From assembly GCF_021129175.1 (NCBI RefSeq), contig NZ_JAJOHV010000019.1, forward strand, positions 1 through 64,000: a DNA stretch of 64,000 bases, written 5' to 3'. Source of the DNA: Chromobacterium piscinae (GTDB lineage: Bacteria; Pseudomonadota; Gammaproteobacteria; Burkholderiales; Chromobacteriaceae). Positions 56,802-64,000 of this stretch are shown here, one piece after another (position 1 is the first letter of the stretch; the number at the start of each line of letters is the position of its first letter). The position numbers and the translations under genes were made by a program. The notes under the pieces are model-generated. The model was not told where the DNA came from, did no database searches, and saw only the letters and a program-made list of their open reading frames with translations.

Positions 56802-59579
56802 TCAGGCGTGCAGACGCGGCTCGCCCTTGCCATCCAGGTTGTCGACGCAACGGCCGCAAACGGCGCCGTGTCCAGCGTGGCTGCCCACGTCGGCGCGGTA
56901 GTGCCAGCAGCGGTCGCACTTGCCGTGCGCGGACGGAGATACCCGGATGGCCAGCTCGCCGGCCTCGCGCACACCCGCCTTGGACACGATCAACACGAAC
57001 TTCAGTTCCTCCCCAAGGCTGGCTAGATGGCGGGCCAGCTCGGCCGGCGCGTCGATTTCGATCTCCGCTTGCAGCGAAGAGCCCAGCTTGTCGGCGCTGC
57101 GCAGCTCCTCGATCTCCTTGTTGACTGCGACGCGCAGCTCGCGGATCGCTTGCCATTTGGCGGACAAGGCGGCCTCGCGCTCGACAGCCTGCGCCGGGAA
57201 CTCATGCCAGATGTGGTACAGCGTGGACTCTTCCTCGCTGTCCACCAGCACGTTCCACGCCTCGTCGGCGGTGAAGCACAGAATGGGCGCCACCATCAGC
57301 AACAGGCTGCGGGTGATGTGATACAAGGCGGTCTGCGCGCTGCGGCGGGCATGGCTGCCGGCCTGGGTGGTGTACAGGCGGTCCTTGATCACGTCCAGGT
57401 AGAACGCGCCCAGGTCTTCCGAGCAGTAGCCGACCACTTCCTGCACCACGTGGTGGAAGGCGTAGCGGGAGTACAGCTCGCCCACCACTTTTTCCTGCAC
57501 CTCGCGGGCGCGCAGCAGCGCGTACTGGTCCAGCTCCACCATCTTGTCCAGCGGCACGGTGTGCTCCAGCGGATCGAAGTCCGACAGGTTGGACAGCAGG
57601 AAGCGGATGGTGTTGCGCAGGCGGCGGTAGCTTTCCGTGGTGCGCTTCAGAATCTCCTGCGACAGCGACATATCGCCGGAGTAGTCGGCGCTAGCGACCC
57701 ACAGACGCAGGATATCGGCGCCCAGGGTGCCGCAGATCTCTTCCGGCGCGATGCCGTTGCCCTTGGACTTGGACATCTTGTAGCCCTTGTCGTCCACGGT
57801 GAAGCCGTGGGTCAAGAGCTGCTTGTACGGCGCGCGGCCGATGGTGGCGCAGCCGGTCTTCAGCGACGACTGGAACCAGCCGCGGTGCTGGTCGGAGCCT
57901 TCCAGGTACAGATCGGCCGGCCAGGCCAGCTCCGGGCGCTGCTTCAGCACCGCGAAGTGGGTGGCGCCGGAGTCGAACCACACATCCAGCGTGTCGGTCA
58001 GCTTGCGGTATTGCTCGGCCTCGTCGCCCAGCAATTCCTTGGCGTCCAGGCTGAACCAGGCTTCGATGCCCTGCTGCTCGATGCGCAGCGCCACTTCCTC
58101 CAGCAGCTGGGCGGAACGCGGATGCAGCTCGCCCGACTCCTTGTGGATGAAGAAGGTCATCGGCACGCCCCAGTTGCGCTGGCGCGATACGCACCAGTCG
58201 GGGCTGTTCTTGATCATCGCATCCAGACGGGCGCGGCCCCAGGCCGGGAAGAACTCGGTGGCGTCGACCGCGCGCTGGCTGATCTCGCGCAGCGTCTCGC
58301 CGCCATTGGCCTGGCGGTCCATGCTGATGAACCATTGCGGCGTGGCGCGGAAGATGATCGGCGTCTTGTGGCGCCAGCAATGCGGATAGCTGTGCTCCAG
58401 CTTGGCCTTGTGCACCAGCGTGCCGTGCGATTCCAGCGTCTCGATCACGCGCGGGTTGGCGTCCCATACCAGCATGCCGGCGAACAGCTCGGTAGTGCTC
58501 TTGTAGCGGCCGTCGTCGGCAACCGGGTTCGCGATAGGCAGCTTGTACTGCAGGCCGGCCTGGAAGTCTTCCAGGCCATGGGCCGGCGCGGTGTGCACCA
58601 GGCCGGTGCCGGCGTCGGTGGTGACGTGATCGCCCAGGATCACCGGCACCTGGCGGTCGTAGAACGGGTGGCGCAGCTGGATCAGCTCCAGCGCCTCGCC
58701 CTTGGCTTCGCCCAGCACCCGGTACGCTTCGACGCCATAGCGCTTCATCGCCGACTCGACCAGGTCCTTGCCCAGGATCAGCTTGCCCTTGGGGGTGTCG
58801 ATCAGCTGGTAATCCAGACTGGCGCCGGCGGCGACGGCCTGATTGGCCGGCAGCGTCCATGGCGTGGTAGTCCAGATCACGGCCAGCGCGCCGGAAGCGT
58901 CGGCGTCGAAGGCGGCGGAGGCCTTGTCGGCGTCGATCACCTTGAAGCCGACGTCGATCGCCGGCGAGACCTTGTCTTCGTATTCCACTTCGGCCTCGGC
59001 CAGCGACGAGCCGCACTCGATGCACCAGTGCACCGGCTTCTCGCCCTTGGTCAGATAGCCGTTTTCATGGATCTTGCCGAGCGTGCGGACGATGTCGGCC
59101 TCGGTCTTGAAATCCATGGTCAGATAGGGATTGTCCCAATCGCCGAGCACGCCCAGGCGGATGAAGCCCTTCTTCTGGCGCGCCACCTGCTCCTTGGCGT
59201 ATTCGCGGCACAGTTCGCGGAACTTGGCGGCGGGAATGTCCTTGCCATGCAGCTTTTCCACCATCAGCTCGATCGGCAGGCCGTGGCAGTCCCAGCCCGG
59301 CACATAGGGCGCGTCGAAGCCGGCTAGCGTCTTGGAGCGGACGATGATGTCCTTCAGCACCTTGTTGACCGCGTGGCCCAGGTGAATGTCGTTGTTGGCG
59401 TACGGCGGGCCGTCATGCAGGATGAACTTGGGCCGGCCGGCGGACAGCTTGCGCAGCTTGTCGTAGCGCTTCTCTTCCTGCCAGCGCTTGACCCAGGCCG
59501 GTTCGCGTTTGGCCAGATCCCCGCGCATGGCGAAGGGTGTATCCAGCAGGTTTACGGTTTTACGATAATCGATGCTCAT
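56802..59579 (-). CDS. ileS: isoleucyl-tRNA synthetase
   Basis: 925 aa, class I synthetase. [19 protein letters not shown] carries the HIGH motif as [12 protein letters not shown] is the KMSKS loop, and the large editing domain contains the [11 protein letters not shown] motif. A C-terminal zinc finger (CDRCWHYR ... CGRCVDNL) identifies the bacterial type. Its start overlaps ribF by 4 nt. Confidence 0.97.
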   Translation of the reverse strand: MSIDYRKTVNLLDTPFAMRGDLAKREPAWVKRWQEEKRYDKLRKLSAGRPKFILHDGPPYANNDIHLGHAVNKVLKDIIVRSKTLAGFDAPYVPGWDCHGLPIELMVEKLHGKDIPAAKFRELCREYAKEQVARQKKGFIRLGVLGDWDNPYLTMDFKTEADIVRTLGKIHENGYLTKGEKPVHWCIECGSSLAEAEVEYEDKVSPAIDVGFKVIDADKASAAFDADASGALAVIWTTTPWTLPANQAVAAGASLDYQLIDTPKGKLILGKDLVESAMKRYGVEAYRVLGEAKGEALELIQLRHPFYDRQVPVILGDHVTTDAGTGLVHTAPAHGLEDFQAGLQYKLPIANPVADDGRYKSTTELFAGMLVWDANPRVIETLESHGTLVHKAKLEHSYPHCWRHKTPIIFRATPQWFISMDRQANGGETLREISQRAVDATEFFPAWGRARLDAMIKNSPDWCVSRQRNWGVPMTFFIHKESGELHPRSAQLLEEVALRIEQQGIEAWFSLDAKELLGDEAEQYRKLTDTLDVWFDSGATHFAVLKQRPELAWPADLYLEGSDQHRGWFQSSLKTGCATIGRAPYKQLLTHGFTVDDKGYKMSKSKGNGIAPEEICGTLGADILRLWVASADYSGDMSLSQEILKRTTESYRRLRNTIRFLLSNLSDFDPLEHTVPLDKMVELDQYALLRAREVQEKVVGELYSRYAFHHVVQEVVGYCSEDLGAFYLDVIKDRLYTTQAGSHARRSAQTALYHITRSLLLMVAPILCFTADEAWNVLVDSEEESTLYHIWHEFPAQAVEREAALSAKWQAIRELRVAVNKEIEELRSADKLGSSLQAEIEIDAPAELARHLASLGEELKFVLIVSKAGVREAGELAIRVSPSAHGKCDRCWHYRADVGSHAGHGAVCGRCVDNLDGKGEPRLHA

Positions 59580-60511
59580 GCCTGCTCTCGCTGCAAACTT
59601 GTCAAATAGGTCTTGGCGCTGGCCGCGTCGCGCTCGATCTGGGCCACCAGGGTCGCCAGATCATCATAGCGCTCTTCGTCGCGCAGTTTCTTCAGGAAGC
59701 GTACCGTCAGCCGCTGGCCGTACAGATCGCCCGAGAAATCGAACAGATGCACTTCCAGCTTGTAATCCGGGGTATCGCTGACCGTCGGGTTCAGGCCCAG
59801 GCTGGCCACGCCGCCCAGACGGCCCTGCGGCGCGTCGACCTCCACCACGAACACGCCCTTCAGAGCCGGCTTCAAATGCGGCAGGTGGATGTTGGCGGTG
59901 GGAAAGCCTATCGTGCGCCCCAGCTTCTGGCCATGCATCACTTTGCCCGATATCCGGTACACGCCGCCCAGCAACGCGTTGGCCGAATCCAGATCGCCGG
60001 CGGCCAAACGCTCGCGCACCAAGGTGCTGGAAGCGCGTTCGCCCTTGACCAGCACCGATGGCATCGCCTCGGTGGCGAAATGCGGACAGGAGGCCAGCAA
60101 CTCGAAATCGCCCTTGCGGCCGGAGCCGAACTGGAAGTCGTCGCCGATCAACAAATACCGTGTTTTCAGTTCCCGCACCAGCACCTGGTCAACGAAGCCC
60201 TGCGCCGACATATTGGAAAAGCTGTGGTTGAAACGGTAAACGAACACATAATCGATCAAGCCCAGCTCTTCCAGCAAAGCGAACTTGTCGCGCAAAGTCG
60301 ACAAGCGCGCCGGCGGATTGGCGCGGGCGAAGAACTCGCGCGGGTGCGGTTCGAAAGTCAGCAAGGCTGTCGGCAGCGCGCGCGCGCGCGCTTCCGAGCG
60401 CAAACGTTCCAGCATGCGCCTGTGGCCCTGATGCACGCCATCGAAATTGCCGATGGTCAACGCGCATCCCGGCAGGGCGAAACGACGCGGATCCCCCAGA
60501 AATACCTGCAT
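59576..60511 (-). CDS. ribF: bifunctional riboflavin kinase / FAD synthetase
   Basis: 311 aa. N-terminal adenylyltransferase domain ([35 protein letters not shown]) and C-terminal kinase domain ([23 protein letters not shown]). Makes FMN and FAD. First gene of ribF-ileS-lspA-ispH. Confidence 0.96.
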   Translation of the reverse strand: MQVFLGDPRRFALPGCALTIGNFDGVHQGHRRMLERLRSEARARALPTALLTFEPHPREFFARANPPARLSTLRDKFALLEELGLIDYVFVYRFNHSFSNMSAQGFVDQVLVRELKTRYLLIGDDFQFGSGRKGDFELLASCPHFATEAMPSVLVKGERASSTLVRERLAAGDLDSANALLGGVYRISGKVMHGQKLGRTIGFPTANIHLPHLKPALKGVFVVEVDAPQGRLGGVASLGLNPTVSDTPDYKLEVHLFDFSGDLYGQRLTVRFLKKLRDEERYDDLATLVAQIERDAASAKTYLTSLQREQA

Positions 60512-60596
60512 TCGCTGTCTTTACATACGTCCCGAAACCTTCGATTGTAGCCGCCGGCTAGCGATAGCGTCCAGCCATGATCTGGAGGGAAGGCAA

Positions 60597-60629
60597 ACAA
60601 AAAGCCCCGCATGTTGCGGGGCTTTTTGG
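60597..60629 (-). terminator. terminator of the RmpM-like gene
   Basis: aaaaagccccgc/gcggggcttttt arms with loop atgtt. Symmetric, but no plus-strand gene ends here. Confidence 0.85.
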
Positions 60630-60642
60630 CGTTTGGCAAAAA

Positions 60643-61323
60643 TTAGTTGCCAGACTTCTCTACCACGGACTCTTTAACAGCGTCGATGGTCACTTCCACG
60701 CGGCGATCAGACTCGATGCAAGCCTTGATTTCGGCGTTTTGCTTCTTGTTCTTCACGTATTTCGGGAACTTGGCCTTGCACTCTTCGGTCATCTTGGCTT
60801 CAGCCTTGCCCTTACCAACAGCGGCAACCTTCTCGGCCGGAACGCCAGCGTTCACGAAGTAGTTCTTAACAGCGTCGGCGCGGTTCTGGGACAGAGCGTT
60901 GTTCAGCTTGTCGGAACCCATGAAGTCGGTGTAACCGTCGATTTCAACACCGTTCAGGTAACCCTTGCCGGCGTGAGCCTTCAGCTTGGCGACCAGCGGG
61001 TCCAGTTCGTTCTTGGCGTCAGCGCGCAGAACGGACTTGTTGAAGTCGAACAGAACCTTGGCGGACAAGGTCACTTTTTCCTTCACGGAAACCAGAGCCG
61101 GCTTCGGAGCGGCGACAACCGGCTTGGCGGCTTCGCGATCGCCACACTCAACCAGACCGTCCTTGGCCTTGTCGAAGTAGGTGGTCTTCCAGCATTCGCC
61201 GTAGCTATTGCGGGTCACTGCGTCAGTGGATTGGTCAACGGCATAACCCGGTTTGGCAGCAAAAGCGCTAGCAGAAACCAACAGGGCGGCAACCAGTGCG
61301 CTCAGTTTCAGCTGTTTAGTCAT
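60643..61323 (-). CDS. RmpM-like OmpA-family outer-membrane/peptidoglycan protein
   Basis: 226 aa. Signal peptide (LSALVAALLVSASAFA, cleavage near residue 22). No beta barrel: a short N-terminal region with RNSYGECWKTTYFDKAKDG and ECGD closely resembles neisserial RmpM, followed by an Ala/Lys linker and the OmpA C-terminal peptidoglycan-binding domain (VLFDFNKSVLRADAKNEL, IDGYTDFMGSDKLNNALSQN). RmpM anchors porin complexes to peptidoglycan. Strong promoter and terminator suggest an abundant protein. Confidence 0.9.
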   Translation of the reverse strand: MTKQLKLSALVAALLVSASAFAAKPGYAVDQSTDAVTRNSYGECWKTTYFDKAKDGLVECGDREAAKPVVAAPKPALVSVKEKVTLSAKVLFDFNKSVLRADAKNELDPLVAKLKAHAGKGYLNGVEIDGYTDFMGSDKLNNALSQNRADAVKNYFVNAGVPAEKVAAVGKGKAEAKMTEECKAKFPKYVKNKKQNAEIKACIESDRRVEVTIDAVKESVVEKSGN

Positions 61324-61443
61324 GTTATTCCCTCTTTAATCTATAAAATGGGTAGCAATGCGGGCTGACGCAAAGACCACGCGAACTAAGTTGACTGCAA
61401 ACATCAGGGATGGCTACATGCTGTGTTGATGCAGTTAACCCGC

Positions 61444-61472
61444 ACTATAGGAATGCTGCAACACCATGTCAA
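61444..61472 (-). promoter_or_regulatory. promoter of the RmpM-like gene
   Basis: On the minus strand: -35 TTGACA (61467-61472), 17-nt spacer, -10 TATAGT (61444-61449). This predicts a 5' leader of about 110 nt, long enough for post-transcriptional control. Confidence 0.7.
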
Positions 61473-61563
61473 CACGGCGTCGGGCGCTTTGTCGCGTCAG
61501 CGTTGTATAAATACATCACATTTCGCTAAATTATACCCGAAGCTGTATCGATCATGCGACACA

Positions 61564-62073
61564 TTACGGTCTTGTGACGCGTCGGCGAAACAGTGGCAAC
61601 GGCTGCCTATAAGTCACTTGATAGCTATCGCTGAAGGTATTGTAATAATCACCATCATCCAGCGACTTGCCGTCCTTGACCGCGAAGGCATCGAAACCCA
61701 CTTGCCACAAGGGCCGGATCAGATCCGCCCAGACATCGCCCACCGCCCTCAGCTCGCCGGCATAATCATAGCGCTCGCGCAACAGCCTGGCGAGGCTGTA
61801 GCCCCGTCCATCGGTGAAGGCGGGAAAATCCACGGCGATCAGCGCCAGCTCGGCCAGATAGGGCTGCAGCTGCGCCGGATCGTCGTCCGGAGACAGGTAG
61901 ACGCCGACGCTCCCGCCGCGCGCGCGCCAGCCGTCGACATCGGCCAGCCAGCTGGCCAGCGGCACGATCACGTCCTCGGCGGGATCCGCGTCCGGCAGCT
62001 TGCCGCTCTCGTCCGGCCGCAGCAGCCGCCAGTGATCGGCCTGCAGCCGGCCATCCTTAATGAACTGGGGCAT
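61564..62073 (-). CDS. DUF934 family protein of the sulfite-reduction cluster
   Basis: 169 aa. Segments LLRPDESGKLPDADPAEDVIVPLASWL, in parts, and RGYSLARLLRERYDYAGELRAVGDV are typical of the DUF934 proteins encoded next to CysI in proteobacteria. Probable accessory protein in sulfite reduction; no biochemical activity is established. It overlaps the end of the sulfite reductase gene by 17 nt. Confidence 0.85.
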   Translation of the reverse strand: MPQFIKDGRLQADHWRLLRPDESGKLPDADPAEDVIVPLASWLADVDGWRARGGSVGVYLSPDDDPAQLQPYLAELALIAVDFPAFTDGRGYSLARLLRERYDYAGELRAVGDVWADLIRPLWQVGFDAFAVKDGKSLDDGDYYNTFSDSYQVTYRQPLPLFRRRVTRP

Positions 62074-63715
62074 ACACCCTCTCCTTGAACGGTTCGGCGC
62101 CGAGGCGGCGCAGGGTTTCGATGAAGCGCTCGCCGTTCTGCCGCCGCTCGATGTAGACCTGCATGATCTTGGAGAAAGCCACCGGCACGTCGGCCTGGGC
62201 GAAAGACGGGCCTATCACCTTGCCGATGGCGGTGTCGCTGCCCTGGCTGCCACCCAGCGTGATCTGGTACCACTCCTCGCCGTTCTTATCGACGCCGAGA
62301 ATGCCGATATTGCCGATGTGGTGATGGCCGCAGGCATTCATGCAGCCGGAGAAGTTACAGGCGATGTCGCCCAGATCATATAAATAATCCAGATCGTCGA
62401 AAGTCTTCTGGATCGCGTTGGCCACCGGGATGGAGCGCGCGTTGGCCAGCGAGCAGAAGTCGCCCCCCGGGCAACTGATGATGTCGGTCAGCAGGCCGAT
62501 ATTCGGCGTCGCCATGCGCAGTTGCCGCGCCTCGAGCCATAGCGTGTACAGATCCTTCTGCTCGACGTCCGGCAATACCAGATTCTGTTCGTGGGCTACG
62601 CGCAGCTCGCCGAAACCGAAGCGGTCGGCCCAATCGGCTGCGGCTTCCATCTGCTCGGCGCTGATATCCCCCGGCGGCGCGCCGGTCTCCTTCAGCGACA
62701 GGACCACCGAGCGGTAGCCGGACAGCCGGTGGCCGCGGGTATTGCGCTCGAACCAGCGGGCGAAGGCCTTGTCCTTGGCCAGCGGATCGGACAGCTCGGC
62801 TGGGTCGTCGGCGAGCATCTTGTAAGCCGGATCGCCGAAGAAGCTGGCGTAATGGACAACATCCTCGTCGCGGAGAGTCGCCGGGCCATCCTTCAGGTGG
62901 CGCCATTCGTCCTCCACCTTGGCGGCGAAGCCTTCCCGCGTCAGCGCCTTGACCAGAATCTTGATCCGCGCCTTGTACTTGTTGTCGCGGCGGCCGAAGC
63001 GGTTGTACACCCGCAGCACCGCGTCCAGATAGGTCAGCAGATGCTGGCGCGGCAGGAACTCGCGGATCACTTCGCCTACCATCGGCGTACGGCCCAAACC
63101 GCCGCCGACGATGACCTTGAACCCCGCCTCGCCGGCCTCGTTGCGGCTGACGTGCAGGCCGATGTCGTGGACCATGGTCGCCGCGCGGTCTTCCACGCTG
63201 CCCGACACCGCGATCTTGAACTTGCGCGGCAGGAAGGTGAATTCCGGGTGCATGGTGCTCCACTGCCGGATGATCTCGCAGTAGGGGCGCGGATCGAACA
63301 GCTCGTCGTCTGCCACGCCGGCAAAAGCGTCGGTGGTGGTGTTGCGCACGCAGTTACCAGAGGTCTGGATCGCGTGCATTTCCACCGTGGACAGCTCTTC
63401 CAGGATGTCCGGCACGCTCTCCAGCGCCGGCCAGTTGAACTGGATGTTCTGCCGGGTGGTGAAATGGCCATAGCCCTTGTCGTAGCGGCGGGCAATGTCG
63501 GCCAGCTTCCGCAGCTGCTCGCTGCGCAAGTGGCCGTAGGGAATCGCCACGCGCAGCATGGGCGCGTGGCGCTGGATGTAGAGGCCGTTCATCAGCCGCA
63601 ACGGCCGGAATTCGTCCTCGGACAGCTCGCCGGCCAGGAAGCGGCGGGTCTGGTCGCGGAACTGCACCACGCGCTCTCGCACCAGCCGATGGTCTACTTC
63701 ATCGTATCGATACAT
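62057..63715 (-). CDS. cysI: sulfite reductase hemoprotein (CysI type)
   Basis: 552 aa from MYRYDEVDHRLVRERVVQF (ATG at 63715). Two ferredoxin-like half domains and two siroheme/[4Fe-4S] halves. Cluster and siroheme cysteines: CPGGDFC (CX5C) and CMNAC (CX3C). Siroheme-binding Arg/Lys segments such as GYGHFTTRQNIQFNW and SGNCVRNTTTDAF are present. Reduces sulfite to sulfide; a nitrite reductase is less likely given the cysH neighbour. Confidence 0.92.
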   Translation of the reverse strand: MYRYDEVDHRLVRERVVQFRDQTRRFLAGELSEDEFRPLRLMNGLYIQRHAPMLRVAIPYGHLRSEQLRKLADIARRYDKGYGHFTTRQNIQFNWPALESVPDILEELSTVEMHAIQTSGNCVRNTTTDAFAGVADDELFDPRPYCEIIRQWSTMHPEFTFLPRKFKIAVSGSVEDRAATMVHDIGLHVSRNEAGEAGFKVIVGGGLGRTPMVGEVIREFLPRQHLLTYLDAVLRVYNRFGRRDNKYKARIKILVKALTREGFAAKVEDEWRHLKDGPATLRDEDVVHYASFFGDPAYKMLADDPAELSDPLAKDKAFARWFERNTRGHRLSGYRSVVLSLKETGAPPGDISAEQMEAAADWADRFGFGELRVAHEQNLVLPDVEQKDLYTLWLEARQLRMATPNIGLLTDIISCPGGDFCSLANARSIPVANAIQKTFDDLDYLYDLGDIACNFSGCMNACGHHHIGNIGILGVDKNGEEWYQITLGGSQGSDTAIGKVIGPSFAQADVPVAFSKIMQVYIERRQNGERFIETLRRLGAEPFKERVYAPVH

Positions 63716-63758
63716 GTTTGGATTCCAGCGGGAATGCCGACGACTGCGAGCCGGCGGT

Positions 63759-64000
63759 TCAAACGGGGCGTTGCAGCGGACTGGACTTCGCGTGCAGTCC
63801 GCACTCCTTGGTTTCCGGGTTTTCCCACCACCAGCGTCCGGCGCGCACATCCTCGCCTGCGCTGATGGCGCGGGTACAGGGCGCGCAGCCTATCGACGGA
63901 TAGTGCCGGTCGTGCAGCGCGTTGTACGGCACCTGATTTTCCTTCAGGTACTGCCACACCTCGGCTTCGGTCCATTCCAGCAAGGGGCTGAACTTCACCA
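63759..64000 (-). CDS. cysH: adenylylsulfate reductase CysH, C-terminal part (cut by window edge)
   Basis: Only the last 80 or so codons are in the window. KFSPLLEWTEAEVWQYL, YPSIGCAPCTRA, RWWWEN and the terminal KECGLH motif are diagnostic. The CxPC pair is part of the four-cysteine iron-sulfur site of enzymes that use APS; enterobacterial PAPS reductases lack it. Upstream of cysI by 43 nt, same strand. Confidence 0.9.
   Translation of the reverse strand, partial: VKFSPLLEWTEAEVWQYLKENQVPYNALHDRHYPSIGCAPCTRAISAGEDVRAGRWWWENPETKECGLHAKSSPLQRPV

Noticed and set aside
62057..63715. Assimilatory nitrite reductase
   Set aside because: The protein shares the siroheme fold with nitrite reductases, but the cysH and DUF934 neighbours point to sulfite.

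Overview
This window looks like a chromosomal segment of a GC-rich betaproteobacterium of the Neisseriales, most likely Chromobacterium or a close relative. The support is the gene order ndk-rlmN-pilW-rodZ-ispG-hisS-yfgM-bamB-der-hfq-hflX-hflK-hflC-hisZ-purA on one strand, use of the HisZ regulatory subunit, an RmpM-like OmpA-family protein, a heme-ligand-less bacterioferritin subunit and the ribF-ileS-lspA-ispH block. The genus is an inference from gene content; no rRNA is present to confirm it.

Layout. 0-3.6 kb: RNase R (minus) with a long repetitive tail, diverging from a tandem array of four near-identical tRNA-Leu(CAG) genes driven by a consensus promoter. 3.6-9.8 kb: a TctD/TctE-like two-component system beside a three-gene ferric-iron-type ABC importer. 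9.8-17.5 kb: a DHA2 drug exporter, a lipoprotein phosphoesterase divergent from a di-heme cytochrome c peroxidase, a VOC protein, a PhoD-like phosphatase and a small zinc-ribbon protein. 17.5-32.8 kb: fifteen minus-strand housekeeping genes for purine and histidine synthesis, membrane protein quality control, RNA chaperoning, ribosome assembly, outer-membrane assembly, isoprenoids, cell shape and pili.

33-38.6 kb: a SPOR-domain protein, tRNA-Gln, a LysR regulator convergent with a CynX-type exporter, tRNA-Pro/Pro/Thr, and rdgC. 38.7-45.9 kb: an oxidative-stress and iron region: a catalase behind three phased direct repeats and a 20-residue Trp-rich ORF; a canonical Fur box over the promoter of a small membrane protein; an extradiol dioxygenase-like protein; a class 1A-type dihydroorotate dehydrogenase; bacterioferritin; and feoAB behind a control region with Fur-like, FNR-like and unexplained palindromes. 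46-53.7 kb: glutathione peroxidase, an acetylpolyamine amidohydrolase-type deacetylase, YchJ-like and lipoprotein genes, cysK, a potassium channel with a C-terminal zinc ribbon, a macrodomain protein and xseA.

53.7-55.2 kb is the most novel part: an AT-rich stretch followed by two paralogous small peptides with microcin-type double-glycine leaders and short proline-rich cores (one with an exact 30-nt internal repeat), flanking a Cys-rich putative metal-binding protein. Terminators isolate this unit from its core-genome neighbours. 55.2-64 kb: ispH-lspA-ileS-ribF, an RmpM-like OmpA protein, and the start of an assimilatory sulfate-reduction cluster (DUF934 protein, CysI-type sulfite reductase, and the C-terminus of an APS-reductase-type CysH running off the window).
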